A stretch of DNA of 64,000 bases. It comes from JADHLK01 sp038131695. GTDB taxonomy: Bacteria; Pseudomonadota; Alphaproteobacteria; Puniceispirillales; Puniceispirillaceae. A program made the translations under genes and the position numbers. The notes under the pieces are model-generated. The model was not told the DNA's origin. It did not search any database and was given only the letters and a program-made list of their open reading frames with translations. The stretch covers positions 1-64,000 of the forward strand of contig JAYPQA010000020.1 of assembly GCA_038131695.1 (NCBI GenBank), written 5' to 3'. Positions 27,653 to 36,704 of this stretch are shown here, piece after piece. How positions within the stretch are numbered: position 1 is the first letter of the stretch; each line of letters starts with the position of its first letter.

Positions 27653-28951
27653 ATGGCTGGGAACTGGAGTGGGCGGGCTGTGCCTGCCATTTCTTTGATA
27701 TTATGTGTGGGTTTGTTGCCGGGCAGTGCGCTGGCCGCGGCTGATTCCGGCGACTCTGCCTGGATTTTGACCGCAACCGCGCTGGTGTTGTTTATGACCT
27801 TGCCGGGGCTGGCCCTGTTTTATGCCGGTCTGGTGCAGGCGCGCAATGTTGTCTCGGTGCTGGCGCATCATTTTGCGCTGGCTTGTCTGGCGTCGGTCTT
27901 GTGGGTTGTCGCAGGCTATTCGCTCGCCTTTTCTGGCGACGGGGCCTGGATTGGCGATTTCGGTCAGCTATTCCTTGGCAATATTGCCTTTGACAGCCTG
28001 TCCGGCACGATTCCGGAAAGCCTGTTTGCTGCCTTTCAAATGACCTTTGCGATTATTACCCCGGCCCTGATTATCGGGGCCTATGTTGAGCGGATTAAAT
28101 TTTCTGCCATGCTGATTTTTTCCGGCCTGTGGCTGCTGTTTGTCTATGCGCCGGTAACCCACTGGGTCTGGGGTGGCGGCATCATGGCTGGCTGGGGCGT
28201 GATGGATTTTGCCGGTGGGATTGTTGTGCACGCAACCGCTGGAACCGCCGCTTTGGTGGCGGCACTGGTTATTGGCAAGCGCAAGAGCTTTCCCGCCTCT
28301 TTATCGCCGCCGCACAGCCCGGTTCTGACGATGATGGGCGCTTCCATGCTCTGGGTGGGCTGGTTTGGGTTTAATGGCGGCTCAGCCCTGGCGGCCGGGG
28401 CCGGGGCCGGTATGGCCCTGCTGGTCACCCATATCTCGGCTGCGGTCGCCGCGCTGGTCTGGATGGTTGTGGAATGGGTCAAGTTTGGCCGCCCCTCTCT
28501 GGTCGGCATGGCCACCGGCATGGTGGCCGGTCTGGCGACTGTTACGCCGGCCTCTGGCTTTATCGGTGTGCCGGGGGCCCTGATTCTGGGGCTTGTGGGC
28601 GGCTATCTGTGCTGGCTGGCCGTGGATATTATCCGCAACCGGCTGAAGATTGATGATTCGCTGGATGTGTTTGCCGTGCATGGTGTGGGCGGTATTCTTG
28701 GCTCCTTGCTGGTCGCCTTTCTGGCCACCGGCAGTTTTGGCGGGCTGGGTCTGGCCGACGGGGTCAGCAGCGGCGCCCAATTCTGGGTGCAGCTGAAATC
28801 AGTGGTGATCACGGTTGCCTGGACGGCTGTGGCCAGCTTTATCATCCTGAAGATAGCCGGCGCGCTGGTTGGCTTGCGGGTGGATGCCCAGACCGAGACG
28901 GAAGGGCTGGATCTGGCCGAACATGGAGAGCGCGGCTATCATAATGGCTGA
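27653..28951 (+). CDS. amtB: Ammonium transporter AmtB
   Basis: Trimeric ammonium channel of the inner membrane, 432 residues with a probable cleaved signal peptide (ending GSALAAADS) and eleven predicted membrane helices. The twin pore histidines are in VVHATAGTAAL and VFAVHGVGGILGSL, and the phenylalanine gate region is FAAFQMTFAIITPALI. The ATG at 27653 follows GGGAG with eight-base spacing. No glnK (PII) gene precedes it, although glnK-amtB is the usual arrangement. It converges on queG and the 3' ends overlap by 13 bp. Confidence 0.96.
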   Translation: MAGNWSGRAVPAISLILCVGLLPGSALAAADSGDSAWILTATALVLFMTLPGLALFYAGLVQARNVVSVLAHHFALACLASVLWVVAGYSLAFSGDGAWIGDFGQLFLGNIAFDSLSGTIPESLFAAFQMTFAIITPALIIGAYVERIKFSAMLIFSGLWLLFVYAPVTHWVWGGGIMAGWGVMDFAGGIVVHATAGTAALVAALVIGKRKSFPASLSPPHSPVLTMMGASMLWVGWFGFNGGSALAAGAGAGMALLVTHISAAVAALVWMVVEWVKFGRPSLVGMATGMVAGLATVTPASGFIGVPGALILGLVGGYLCWLAVDIIRNRLKIDDSLDVFAVHGVGGILGSLLVAFLATGSFGGLGLADGVSSGAQFWVQLKSVVITVAWTAVASFIILKIAGALVGLRVDAQTETEGLDLAEHGERGYHNG

Positions 28952-30110
28952 GTAAGCGCCGGCCATTCAGCCAAAACAACCGGGTCCGCCTCCTCTGCAG
29001 GCGGGCCCATTTTTTTGGCCTTCTCCGCCCCCAGCAGCTGGCCCAGCGCCCAGACAGCACTGGCCCGCACCCGGTAATCAGCATGGCCCAGCAGCTTTTT
29101 GGCCGGCGAGGCCAGCCCCGCCTCGCCCGCATTGCCCGCAGCGATCAGGCAATTACGCAGGAACCGGGCATGGCCGGCCCGCCGCACCGGGCTGCCAGCA
29201 AAGCGCGCCCGGAACCCGGCCTCATCCAGCTCCAGAAAATCTGCCAAATCCGTCAGGCCGGAGCCGGCCCGCGCCTTCAGCTTTGCCTCCTGCGCCTGCT
29301 GGGCAAATTTATTCCACGGACAGACTGCCAGACAATCATCACAGCCAAAAATCCGGTTGCCCATTTTTTTGCGCAAGCCTGCCTCTATCATCCCGTCATG
29401 TTCAATGGTCAGATAGGAAATACAGCGTCTGGCATCCAGCCGGTAAGGCCCGGCAAAAGCGTCGGTCGGGCAAATATCCAGACAGGCACGGCAAGCACCG
29501 CAATGATCTGTCTCCGGGCTGTCCGGGCCCAGCTCTGCATCAGTCAGAATCACCCCCAGAAAAAACCAGTTCCCCAGCTGGCGCGATACCAGATTGGTAT
29601 GCTTGCCCTGCCAGCCCAGCCCGGCCAGCTGGGCCAGCGGCTTTTCCATCAAGGGCGCAGTATCCACAAAGACCTTTCACCTGCCAGCCGGTGCGGCTGG
29701 GAAGCTGCCCGGCCAGCTGTTTTCAGCCGTCCCTTGATCAGCTGGTGATAGTCACGGCCCCTGGCATAGACGGAAATATTGCCCTTGCCCGCCGCTTTGA
29801 GATTATCCATCGGATCATGATCCGGCCCGTAATTCATCGCCAGCACAATGGCGCTGCGGGCCTCTTTCCACATCGCATCCGGGCTGGCCCGGCGCTCTGC
29901 TGTTTCAGCCAGCCAGCCCATCTCGCCATGATGTCCCTTGGCTATAAAAGCGGCCAGCCCCTCACCTGCCGCCTCTGGCAGCCGGGCAGGTCCAATTGCT
30001 ATCTGGGCAAAGCCCTCAGCAGCCGCAGCGCGGGTCAGCCAGGCGCGTATTTTCGCTGTATCTGCTGAGATGTCGGGCCTCCAAATCTGATACGGTCATC
30101 CTTTTGACCG
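28939..30110 (-). pseudogene. queG: Epoxyqueuosine reductase QueG, frameshifted
   Basis: Cobalamin-dependent reductase for the last step of queuosine synthesis in tRNA. The C-terminal frame (ending at 28939) has the catalytic region and both 4Fe-4S motifs (CGACRACLDICP, CDDCLAVCPWN). The middle frame has MNYGPDH, VYARGRDYHQLIKGRLK. Between them a short stretch reads correctly only in a third frame (LAGQLPSRTGWQVK, about 29680-29715), so two indels lie near 29675 and 29720. One is an extra A in an AAA run. The N-terminal part (MTVSDLEARHL) appears to need another shift near 30075. Either sequencing errors or a decaying gene. Last gene of the queA-tgt group. Confidence 0.85.
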
Positions 30111-30115
30111 GGCGG

Positions 30116-31252
30116 CTAGAGCGGTTCAATATCCCCTGCCGCCTGCCGGGCTGCAAAAGCACTGGCGAATTCAGCGAATTTTCCGGCCTCAATGGCCGCG
30201 CGCATATCTGCCATCAAATCCTGATAATAGGTCAGATTGTGCCAGCTGAGCAACATCAGCCCCTGCACCTCCTCAGCCTTGAACAGGTGATGCAGATAGG
30301 CCCGGCTGAACCGGCTGCAGGCCGGACAGCCGCACTCAGCATCCAGCGGGCGCGGATCATCGCCATGGCGGGCATTTTTGATATTGACCGGCCCGCCTCT
30401 GGTAAAGCCCTGGCCGGTGCGCCCAGAGCGCGTCGGCAGCACACAGTCAAACATATCAATGCCGCGGGCGACCGCCCCGACCAGATCAGCAGGCTTGCCC
30501 ACCCCCATCAGATAGCGCGGCTTGTCAGCAGGCAGGGCCGGGCAGGTGAAATCAAGCGTCGAAAACATCGCCTCCTGCCCCTCCCCAACGGCCAGCCCGC
30601 CCACCGCATAGCCTTCAAAACCAATCGCCACCAGCTGATCGATTGATTGCAGGCGCAGCTCCTCAAAAACCGAACCCTGAACAATGCCAAACTGGCCATA
30701 GCCGCGGCGCGGCTGAAAGGCCTGGCGCGAACGCCCTGCCCAGCGCATCGACAGGGCCATGGAATCAGCCGCAACAGATTTGCTGGCCGGAAAGGGGGTG
30801 CATTCATCAAAGGCCATGGTAATCGTGGCATCCAGCTGGTGCTGGATACGGGTAGAGATTTCCGGGGTCAGAAGATGGCGCGACCCATCCAGATGGCTCT
30901 TGAAAGTCACGCCCTGTTCATCGAGCTGGCGCAGCGGGCCAAGAGACATCACCTGAAACCCGCCGGAATCCGTCAGAAGCGGGCCATCCCAGCCCATCAT
31001 CCGGCGCACCCCGCCCAGCCGTTCCACCCGGTCTGCACCCGGCCGCAACATCAGATGATAGGTATTGGACAGGATGATTTCCGCACCGGTCGCGCGCACC
31101 TGATCCGGCATCATCCCCTTGACTGAGGCGGCTGTGCCAACCGGCATGAAGGCCGGCGTCTGGATCGTGCCAAAACCGGTGGTCACCTGTCCGCGGCGGG
31201 CCAGACCATCTGTGCCAAGCAGATCAAAATCAAAAGCAGGCCGCTCTGTCAT
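30116..31252 (-). CDS. tgt: Queuine tRNA-ribosyltransferase (tRNA-guanine transglycosylase)
   Basis: Exchanges guanine at the wobble position of GUN-anticodon tRNAs for preQ1. Conserved parts are FMPVGTAASVKGM, the catalytic aspartate region LLTDSGGFQVMSL, GIVQGSVFEELR, the second catalytic aspartate in GIDMFDCVLPTR, and the zinc site CGCPACSR with a later histidine (SWHNL). It has 378 residues. The start at 31252 follows AGGA and lies one base after the queA stop, so translation is coupled. A start at 31288 would lie within queA. Confidence 0.96.
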   Translation of the reverse strand: MTERPAFDFDLLGTDGLARRGQVTTGFGTIQTPAFMPVGTAASVKGMMPDQVRATGAEIILSNTYHLMLRPGADRVERLGGVRRMMGWDGPLLTDSGGFQVMSLGPLRQLDEQGVTFKSHLDGSRHLLTPEISTRIQHQLDATITMAFDECTPFPASKSVAADSMALSMRWAGRSRQAFQPRRGYGQFGIVQGSVFEELRLQSIDQLVAIGFEGYAVGGLAVGEGQEAMFSTLDFTCPALPADKPRYLMGVGKPADLVGAVARGIDMFDCVLPTRSGRTGQGFTRGGPVNIKNARHGDDPRPLDAECGCPACSRFSRAYLHHLFKAEEVQGLMLLSWHNLTYYQDLMADMRAAIEAGKFAEFASAFAARQAAGDIEPL

Positions 31253-31253
31253 C

Positions 31254-32282
31254 TCAGCTGTTCCTTTCCAAAAGACAGGCATCACCATAGCTGAAAAACC
31301 GGTAGCCTGTCTCTATCGCATGGCTGTAGGCGGCGCGAATCTCAGCCATCCCGGCAAAGGCCGAGACCAGCATCAAAAGCGTTGATTTTGGCAGGTGAAA
31401 ATTGGTCAGCAGCATATCAGCCACGCCAAAGGAAAAGCCGGGGGTGATGAACAGATCTGTCTCGCCGCTGAAGGGATGCAGCCCGCCCGTGCGCGCAAAG
31501 GCTGTCTCAACAATCCGCAGGCTGGTTGTCCCGACACAGACAACCCGTCCGCCAGTCGCTTTTGTCGCAGCGATGGCCTCAGCCGTTGCCGCATCCAGCG
31601 CGCCCCATTCGCTGTGCATCTTGTGCTGGGCAATATCCTCTGCTGTAACCGGCAAAAAGGTTCCAGCCCCGACATGGAGCGTGACTTCAGCCATCGCAAT
31701 GCCCTTTGCCGCCAGCTGGCCGGTCAGCCTGTCGGTAAAATGCAAGCCGGCCGTCGGTGCGGCCACCGCCCCGCTATGGCGGGCAAACAGTGTTTGATAA
31801 TCCTGGCTGTCACTATCCTGTTTTTCAGCCCGGCGAATATAGGGCGGCAGCGGCATCTCGCCATAGGCCAGCAGGGCCGTATCCAGCTGCGGGCCAGAAC
31901 AGGAAAACCGCAGCAGCAATTCCCCGCCCTCGCGTGCCTCAACGATACAGGAAAAATCCGGTGCAAAGCTGATCTCGGTGCCGGGCGGGCATTTGCGCGC
32001 CGGTTTGGCAAAGGCGGCCCAGAGATCCGCTGCCTTTTTCTGATGCAGCGTCACGCTGACCTTGCCTGCGCCGCGCTGGCCGATCAGGCGGGCCGGGATA
32101 ACCTTGGTATTATTCACCAGCAGCAAATCGCCCGCACGCAGCAAATCCGGCAAGTCAGAAATATGCCAGTCAGCTGGCTGCCCCCCTTGCAGATGCAAGA
32201 GCCGGGCAGAATCGCGCGGATTTGCAGGATGCTGGGCGATCAGCCCGTCCGGCAGATGATAATCGAAATCAGATAAGCGCAT
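31254..32282 (-). CDS. queA: S-adenosylmethionine:tRNA ribosyltransferase-isomerase
   Basis: Transfers the ribosyl part of S-adenosylmethionine to preQ1 in tRNA, giving epoxyqueuosine. Signature segments are FDYHLPDGLIAQHPA, LPPYI, AAPTAGLHFT, LHVGAGTFLPV, HSEW and FLMRLS-type ends. It has 342 residues from the ATG at 32282, which overlaps the kdsD stop by one base (TGATG). Middle step of the queuosine pathway encoded by this operon. Confidence 0.96.
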   Translation of the reverse strand: MRLSDFDYHLPDGLIAQHPANPRDSARLLHLQGGQPADWHISDLPDLLRAGDLLLVNNTKVIPARLIGQRGAGKVSVTLHQKKAADLWAAFAKPARKCPPGTEISFAPDFSCIVEAREGGELLLRFSCSGPQLDTALLAYGEMPLPPYIRRAEKQDSDSQDYQTLFARHSGAVAAPTAGLHFTDRLTGQLAAKGIAMAEVTLHVGAGTFLPVTAEDIAQHKMHSEWGALDAATAEAIAATKATGGRVVCVGTTSLRIVETAFARTGGLHPFSGETDLFITPGFSFGVADMLLTNFHLPKSTLLMLVSAFAGMAEIRAAYSHAIETGYRFFSYGDACLLERNS

Positions 32283-33247
32283 CAAAAAATCTGAACAATG
32301 CCGCAAAACTGCCCGGCCTTGTCCCGCACCACCAGACATTGCACGCGGGCTTCCAGCATTTTTTCCTCTGCCTCAGCCATCATCAGATCAGCCTCTATCG
32401 TCAGCGGCTTTGTATTCATCACCGCGCCGGCACGGATGGCGGCCAAATCATGCCCCTCTACCATCAGCCGGCGCAAATCCCCATCGGTGATAATCCCCTC
32501 CAGCTTGTCAGCTGTGCCAATCAGCGCCAGCCCCAACCGCCCCTCGGTCATCCGCACAATCACCTCTGACATGGGCTGATCCGCATCCACAAAGGGCAGA
32601 TTCTCGGTAAAGGCCCGGTCACGCACCCGGGTCAAGAGGCGCTGGCCCAGCTTGCCGCCCGGATGGGTGGCGGCAAAATCCTCAGGCTGAAAGCCGCGCG
32701 CGCGCATCAGCGCTATCGCCAGCGCATCGCCCATCACCAGCGTGGTCAGGGTGGAGGTAGTCGGGGCCAAATTCAGCGGGCAGGCTTCCTTGTCCACCGA
32801 AATATCCAATACCAGCTCAGCTTGCCTGGCCATGGTTGAGGCCGGATTGCCGACCAGGGCTATCAGCCGCGCCTCCAGCCGCTGCAAGGCCGGCAAAAGC
32901 CGCACAATTTCCTCAGTCTCGCCGGAATTGGAAATCAGCAATACACTGTCCCCCTTGCGCACCATGCCCAGATCGCCGTGAATCGCCTCTGCCGGATGCA
33001 GAAACAGCGCCGGGGTGCCGGTAGAGGACAAGGTGGCCGCAATCTTGCGCCCGACCAGACCAGACTTGCCCATGCCGCACACAATCAAATGGCCGGGGTT
33101 GTCCGCAATCAGCGCAACCGCCTGATCAAAATCGGCCCCGATACCGGCTTCCAGCCGGTCCAGTGCCGCCTTGTAGGTCGCAAACATTTCCGCCAGCTGC
33201 TGCGCGGATGAATCTTGAGTCGGTGACACGGTCCTGTTTTTCTCCAA
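32282..33247 (-). CDS. kdsD: Arabinose-5-phosphate isomerase (KpsF/GutQ/KdsD family)
   Basis: Converts ribulose-5-phosphate to arabinose-5-phosphate for KDO and lipopolysaccharide synthesis. The N-terminal SIS sugar-isomerase domain includes VCGMGKSGLVGRKIAATLSS, HPAEAIHGDLGM and SNSGETEEI. The conserved segment ATHPGGKLGQRL precedes two CBS domains (ITDGDLRRLM; VVRDKAGQFCGIVQIF). It has 321 residues. It is translationally coupled to queA, an operon joining lipid A sugar and tRNA modification functions. A regulatory role of the CBS pair is family knowledge. Confidence 0.93.
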   Translation of the reverse strand: MEKNRTVSPTQDSSAQQLAEMFATYKAALDRLEAGIGADFDQAVALIADNPGHLIVCGMGKSGLVGRKIAATLSSTGTPALFLHPAEAIHGDLGMVRKGDSVLLISNSGETEEIVRLLPALQRLEARLIALVGNPASTMARQAELVLDISVDKEACPLNLAPTTSTLTTLVMGDALAIALMRARGFQPEDFAATHPGGKLGQRLLTRVRDRAFTENLPFVDADQPMSEVIVRMTEGRLGLALIGTADKLEGIITDGDLRRLMVEGHDLAAIRAGAVMNTKPLTIEADLMMAEAEEKMLEARVQCLVVRDKAGQFCGIVQIF

Positions 33248-33330
33248 ATCTGGTAATAATCTGCCTGATATCTGCGTTTTCTAGCCAAAAAAAGCGGCCA
33301 AGGCGAGTATTTTTCACAGGCCGCCGCCTG

Positions 33331-33978
33331 TCACCTGCCCAGCATCTGTTCTGTCATTTGATCTGCCATCTGTTCTGCTGCGGCCAAATCTTGCGGGCGG
33401 TTAATGTTGAAAAACGGGTCTGGCTGGCCGGTAAAATCTATAATCGCCAGCCGGTAGCGGTCGGTAAAATCATCTATCTTGCGCAGCCCGTCCTGCTCCA
33501 GAGCGGCCCGCAACTCTGCGGCCAGCGCCACCGGCCAGAGGGCAAAAACCGGATGCCGCCGCCCGCCAGAGCGCGCCTGTGCCAGCTGGGCCCCGTCCGC
33601 CTGCAACCCGGCTGCCAGCCGGTCTGCCAGATCAGCCGGAACAAAGGGCGCATCTGTCGCCAGCGAAAGCAGCCAGCTGGCCTGTCCGGTCTCTGCCAGC
33701 CAATCCAGCATCGCCAAAATCCCGGCCAGCGGGCCGGCAAACTCTTCTGTCTCCAGATTATCTGCCACCACCGGCAGGCCGGTATCCGCATAACGGGCCG
33801 CATCTCCATTGGCACTGATCAGGCGGACCGGGTGTGCCGCGGTTGCGGCCAGCTGCCATTCCAGCAGCGAGCGCCCCTGCAAGACCAGCTGCGCCTTGTC
33901 CCCGCCGCCCATCCGGCGCGCCAGCCCACCTGCCAGAAAACCGGCTGCTATGTCATCGCTGGCCAGCGTCCTGCCCAT
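33331..33978 (-). CDS. mobA: Molybdenum cofactor guanylyltransferase
   Basis: Adds GMP to molybdopterin to make the MGD cofactor used by formate dehydrogenase. The nucleotide-binding N-terminus is GFLAGGLARRMGGGDKAQLVLQ, with the metal-binding region LATDAPFVP and the C-terminal FFNINRPQDL. It has 215 residues. It lies 7 bp after fdhD, and both serve the FdsA enzyme encoded about 10 kb upstream. Confidence 0.94.
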   Translation of the reverse strand: MGRTLASDDIAAGFLAGGLARRMGGGDKAQLVLQGRSLLEWQLAATAAHPVRLISANGDAARYADTGLPVVADNLETEEFAGPLAGILAMLDWLAETGQASWLLSLATDAPFVPADLADRLAAGLQADGAQLAQARSGGRRHPVFALWPVALAAELRAALEQDGLRKIDDFTDRYRLAIIDFTGQPDPFFNINRPQDLAAAEQMADQMTEQMLGR

Positions 33979-33985
33979 GCCAGAC

Positions 33986-34894
33986 TCAAGCCCGCCCGCT
34001 CAACCGGCGCTGGGCAGAGCTGTCGGCTTCTGCTTCGGCATCAGGCTGGGCATCAAAGCGAATACGCTGGGCCCCGGATAGAACGATAAAGCGGCTGCCT
34101 CTGGCACGCCCGACCAGTGTCAAGCCAGCCTGGCGGGCCAGCTCCACACCGGCTTCGGTAAAGCCAGAGCGCGAGACCAATATCGGTATTCCCATCAGAA
34201 CCGTCTTGATCACCATCTCAGAAGTGAGCCGCCCGGTGGTATAAAGCAGCTTGTCCGCCCCGCCGATTTGCTGCATCAGCATCAGGCCGGCAATCTTATC
34301 AACCGCATTATGGCGGCCAATATCTTCCATATAAATCAGGGGCTTGTCTGACTGTGCCAGGACACAGCCATGAATCGCCCCGGCCGAGAGATAGAGGCTG
34401 GGGGCGGTATGCACGGCTTTTGACAGGCGGGTCAGCTCAGCCCCGGAAACAGGCACCCCATCAGGCAGGCTGGCGGTCTCGAACCGATCCATAATATCGG
34501 CAAAAACCGTTCCCTGGGCACAACCAGAAGTGCGGATTTTGCGGGCGGTGCGTGCTTCAAAATCGGTTTCATGATGCGTGCGCACCACGATAACGCCCAG
34601 CTCCTCATCCACATCGACAGCTGCGACCTGGCTGGCTTCGGCCAAAATATTCTGGTTCGCCAGAAAACCCAGCGCCAGCGCCTCTGGATAATCACCCAGA
34701 CTCATCGCGGTGATAATTTCCTGACTGTTCAGAAAAATGGTCAGCGGCTTTTCCGTTACCACCGGCAGCTCAACCGGCTGGCCGCTGGCATCACGCCCCT
34801 GCATGGCAGCCGTCAGGCCGGGCTTGTCAGTTTGCGGCAAAATTGGCAACGGCAAATCAGACAGGGGCAGGGATGGCAGGGGCTGTTTTTTCAT
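33986..34894 (-). CDS. fdhD: Formate dehydrogenase accessory sulfurtransferase FdhD
   Basis: In E. coli it passes sulfur from IscS to the molybdenum cofactor of formate dehydrogenase. Family segments are VTEKPLTIFLNSQEI, YPEALALGFL, MEDIGRHNAVDKI, TGRLTSEMVIKT and IPILVSRS. The usual CxxC of E. coli FdhD is reduced here to a single cysteine (RTSGCAQGTVF), a variant also expected in some relatives. It has 302 residues from the ATG at 34894 with AGGA upstream. Divergent from nadK and followed by mobA. Confidence 0.93.
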   Translation of the reverse strand: MKKQPLPSLPLSDLPLPILPQTDKPGLTAAMQGRDASGQPVELPVVTEKPLTIFLNSQEIITAMSLGDYPEALALGFLANQNILAEASQVAAVDVDEELGVIVVRTHHETDFEARTARKIRTSGCAQGTVFADIMDRFETASLPDGVPVSGAELTRLSKAVHTAPSLYLSAGAIHGCVLAQSDKPLIYMEDIGRHNAVDKIAGLMLMQQIGGADKLLYTTGRLTSEMVIKTVLMGIPILVSRSGFTEAGVELARQAGLTLVGRARGSRFIVLSGAQRIRFDAQPDAEAEADSSAQRRLSGRA

Positions 34895-35034
34895 GGCTGT
34901 ATCCTGCGCCTTTTCCCGGCATTTTTTCAAGTGAAAACCGGCCCGCCGTCATGCGTGCATTGTCTTTGCGGTCTGGCCGGGCTAGATTGGCTGGTGCAGG
35001 ATACCATTCATATCCCAATCGGAGAGCCTGGCAT

Positions 35035-35793
35035 ATGCAGATTCATTTTACCGCCTCCAGTCATGACAATGCCGCCGAAAGGCTGGCGGGGCTGATTAAA
35101 AAATACGGGCAAAGCACGCCAGAGGAGGCCGAGGTTATTGTCGCGCTGGGCGGTGATGGCCAGATGCTGCAATCCCTTCAGGCTGCCATTACCCACCAGA
35201 AACCGGTCTTTGGCCTGCATTGCGGGCGGCTGGGCTTTTTGATGAACAGCTGGGAAGGCCCGCCCTTGCCGGACCGGCTGGCAAAGGCGGAAAAAGCCTT
35301 GCTGCACCCGCTGCGGATGCAGGCAAAAAGCGTGCATGGTGAGGAAAAAGAGGCACTCGCGGTCAATGAAGTCTCGCTGTTGCGCCAGACCCATGCGGCG
35401 GCCCATTGTGCCATTTATGTCAATGACCGCTTGCAGATGGAAGAGCTGGTCTGCGACGGGGTGATGGTCGCGACGCCGGTCGGCTCAACCGCCTATAATT
35501 TGTCCGCGCATGGCCCGATTATCCCGATAGGCTCTGCCCTGCTGGCCCTGACCCCTATTTCTGCCTTCCGGCCCAGACGCTGGCGCGGGGCGCTGCTGCC
35601 CGCGGATTCAACCGTCCGCTTTGAAGTGCTGGAGCAGGAATTCAGGCCGCAATCTGCCTCAGCAGATGCGGTCGAATTCCGCGATGTGGCTGAGGTGACC
35701 ATCACGCAAGCCCCTCAGATAGAGCTCAGCATCCTGTTTGATCAGGGCTCCAGCCTCTCGGACCGGTCGATTCAGGAGCAATTTATCAGCTAA
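35035..35793 (+). CDS. nadK: NAD kinase
   Basis: Phosphorylates NAD to NADP. The hallmark GGDG motif is in VALGGDGQML, with the NE motif (VNEVSLLR) and the substrate-binding DGVMVATPVGSTAYNLSAHGPI. It has 252 residues, short but normal for alphaproteobacterial NadK. The ATG at 35035 is preceded by GGAG about ten bases upstream; open sequence further upstream belongs to the divergent fdhD region. Its stop codon interlocks with that of the convergent lipase gene (4 bp). Confidence 0.95.
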   Translation: MQIHFTASSHDNAAERLAGLIKKYGQSTPEEAEVIVALGGDGQMLQSLQAAITHQKPVFGLHCGRLGFLMNSWEGPPLPDRLAKAEKALLHPLRMQAKSVHGEEKEALAVNEVSLLRQTHAAAHCAIYVNDRLQMEELVCDGVMVATPVGSTAYNLSAHGPIIPIGSALLALTPISAFRPRRWRGALLPADSTVRFEVLEQEFRPQSASADAVEFRDVAEVTITQAPQIELSILFDQGSSLSDRSIQEQFIS

Positions 35794-36704
35794 CTGCGGG
35801 TTTCTGCCAAAAACGCCTCTATTTCAGCAAAAACCTCATCCCGAATCTGCGGCAGCTCCAGCAGCAATTCATGGCGCGCCCCGGCATAGCAGATATGGCG
35901 GGCATCCGGCATCCGGCCCAGCGCCCGCCGGGTTTCCCGATTGCTGACCAGCTGCTCATCCCCGGCCAGCAAGGCCAGAGAGGGCACCGCCAGACCAGCC
36001 AGCCAGGCCGGATTAGACACGGTCTGTCGGCCAGAGCGATAGGCAGCCCGCACCCAGCCAACAGACGGCCCGCCGCGCCATAAATCCGGCTGGCCGTTGC
36101 AGACTTTAATCCAGCCAAGCCAGCCTTGCGGATCCCGGGTCAGGCTGTTATCCACTGGAAAAACCGGCGGCGGCGGCGCATTGCGCCGCTGGGAAAAAAT
36201 GCCGGATCGCCGAAAGCCCAAAGCCGCCAGCAGCCCGGCCAGCCCCTCAATCAGCCAGCCCGGGCCCGGCCTTGGCCGCACCATTGGCGCACAAAGCACC
36301 AGCCCGTCTGTTTGATCCTGCCATTGATGAGCGGCGCGCATGGCCAGATGCCCGCCCATCGAATGGCCAAGGATGGAAAAACGCTGCTCCAGAAACCCGG
36401 CCTCTTGCAGCAGCTGGCCCAGCGCATCGATATGCTGGGAAAAATCATCAATATGACAGGTTGCCGGGCGCCGACCCAAATGACCGGAACGCCCCTGCCC
36501 CGGCCAATCCAACAGCAAACAATCCCAGCCCGCCGCTGCCAGTCGGGCAAGGGCCGGGTCATATTTTTCCATAAATTCGCTGAACCCCGGCAAGACCACC
36601 AGCCGGCCGCTCCTCCGGCGCCTTTTTTCAGCAGGCCAGAGCCGCGCCCGCACCGCCAGCCTTTCTGCCGCGCTGATCTGCCTTTCAATGGTGAATTCTC
36701 TCAT
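35790..36704 (-). CDS. Alpha/beta hydrolase, lysophospholipase-like
   Basis: A serine hydrolase of 304 residues resembling PldB/monoacylglycerol lipases. It has the oxyanion-side segment VLPGFSEFMEKYDPALARLA, the nucleophile elbow GHSMGGHL, an acid residue region (LALLAGDEQLVSN) and a catalytic histidine near GARHELLLE. No signal peptide is evident. The start overlaps the ATM1 stop by 4 bp, so it is the last gene of the Suf operon, although its role there is not obvious; turnover of lysophospholipid is a guess from the family. Confidence 0.85.
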   Translation of the reverse strand: MREFTIERQISAAERLAVRARLWPAEKRRRRSGRLVVLPGFSEFMEKYDPALARLAAAGWDCLLLDWPGQGRSGHLGRRPATCHIDDFSQHIDALGQLLQEAGFLEQRFSILGHSMGGHLAMRAAHQWQDQTDGLVLCAPMVRPRPGPGWLIEGLAGLLAALGFRRSGIFSQRRNAPPPPVFPVDNSLTRDPQGWLGWIKVCNGQPDLWRGGPSVGWVRAAYRSGRQTVSNPAWLAGLAVPSLALLAGDEQLVSNRETRRALGRMPDARHICYAGARHELLLELPQIRDEVFAEIEAFLAETRS

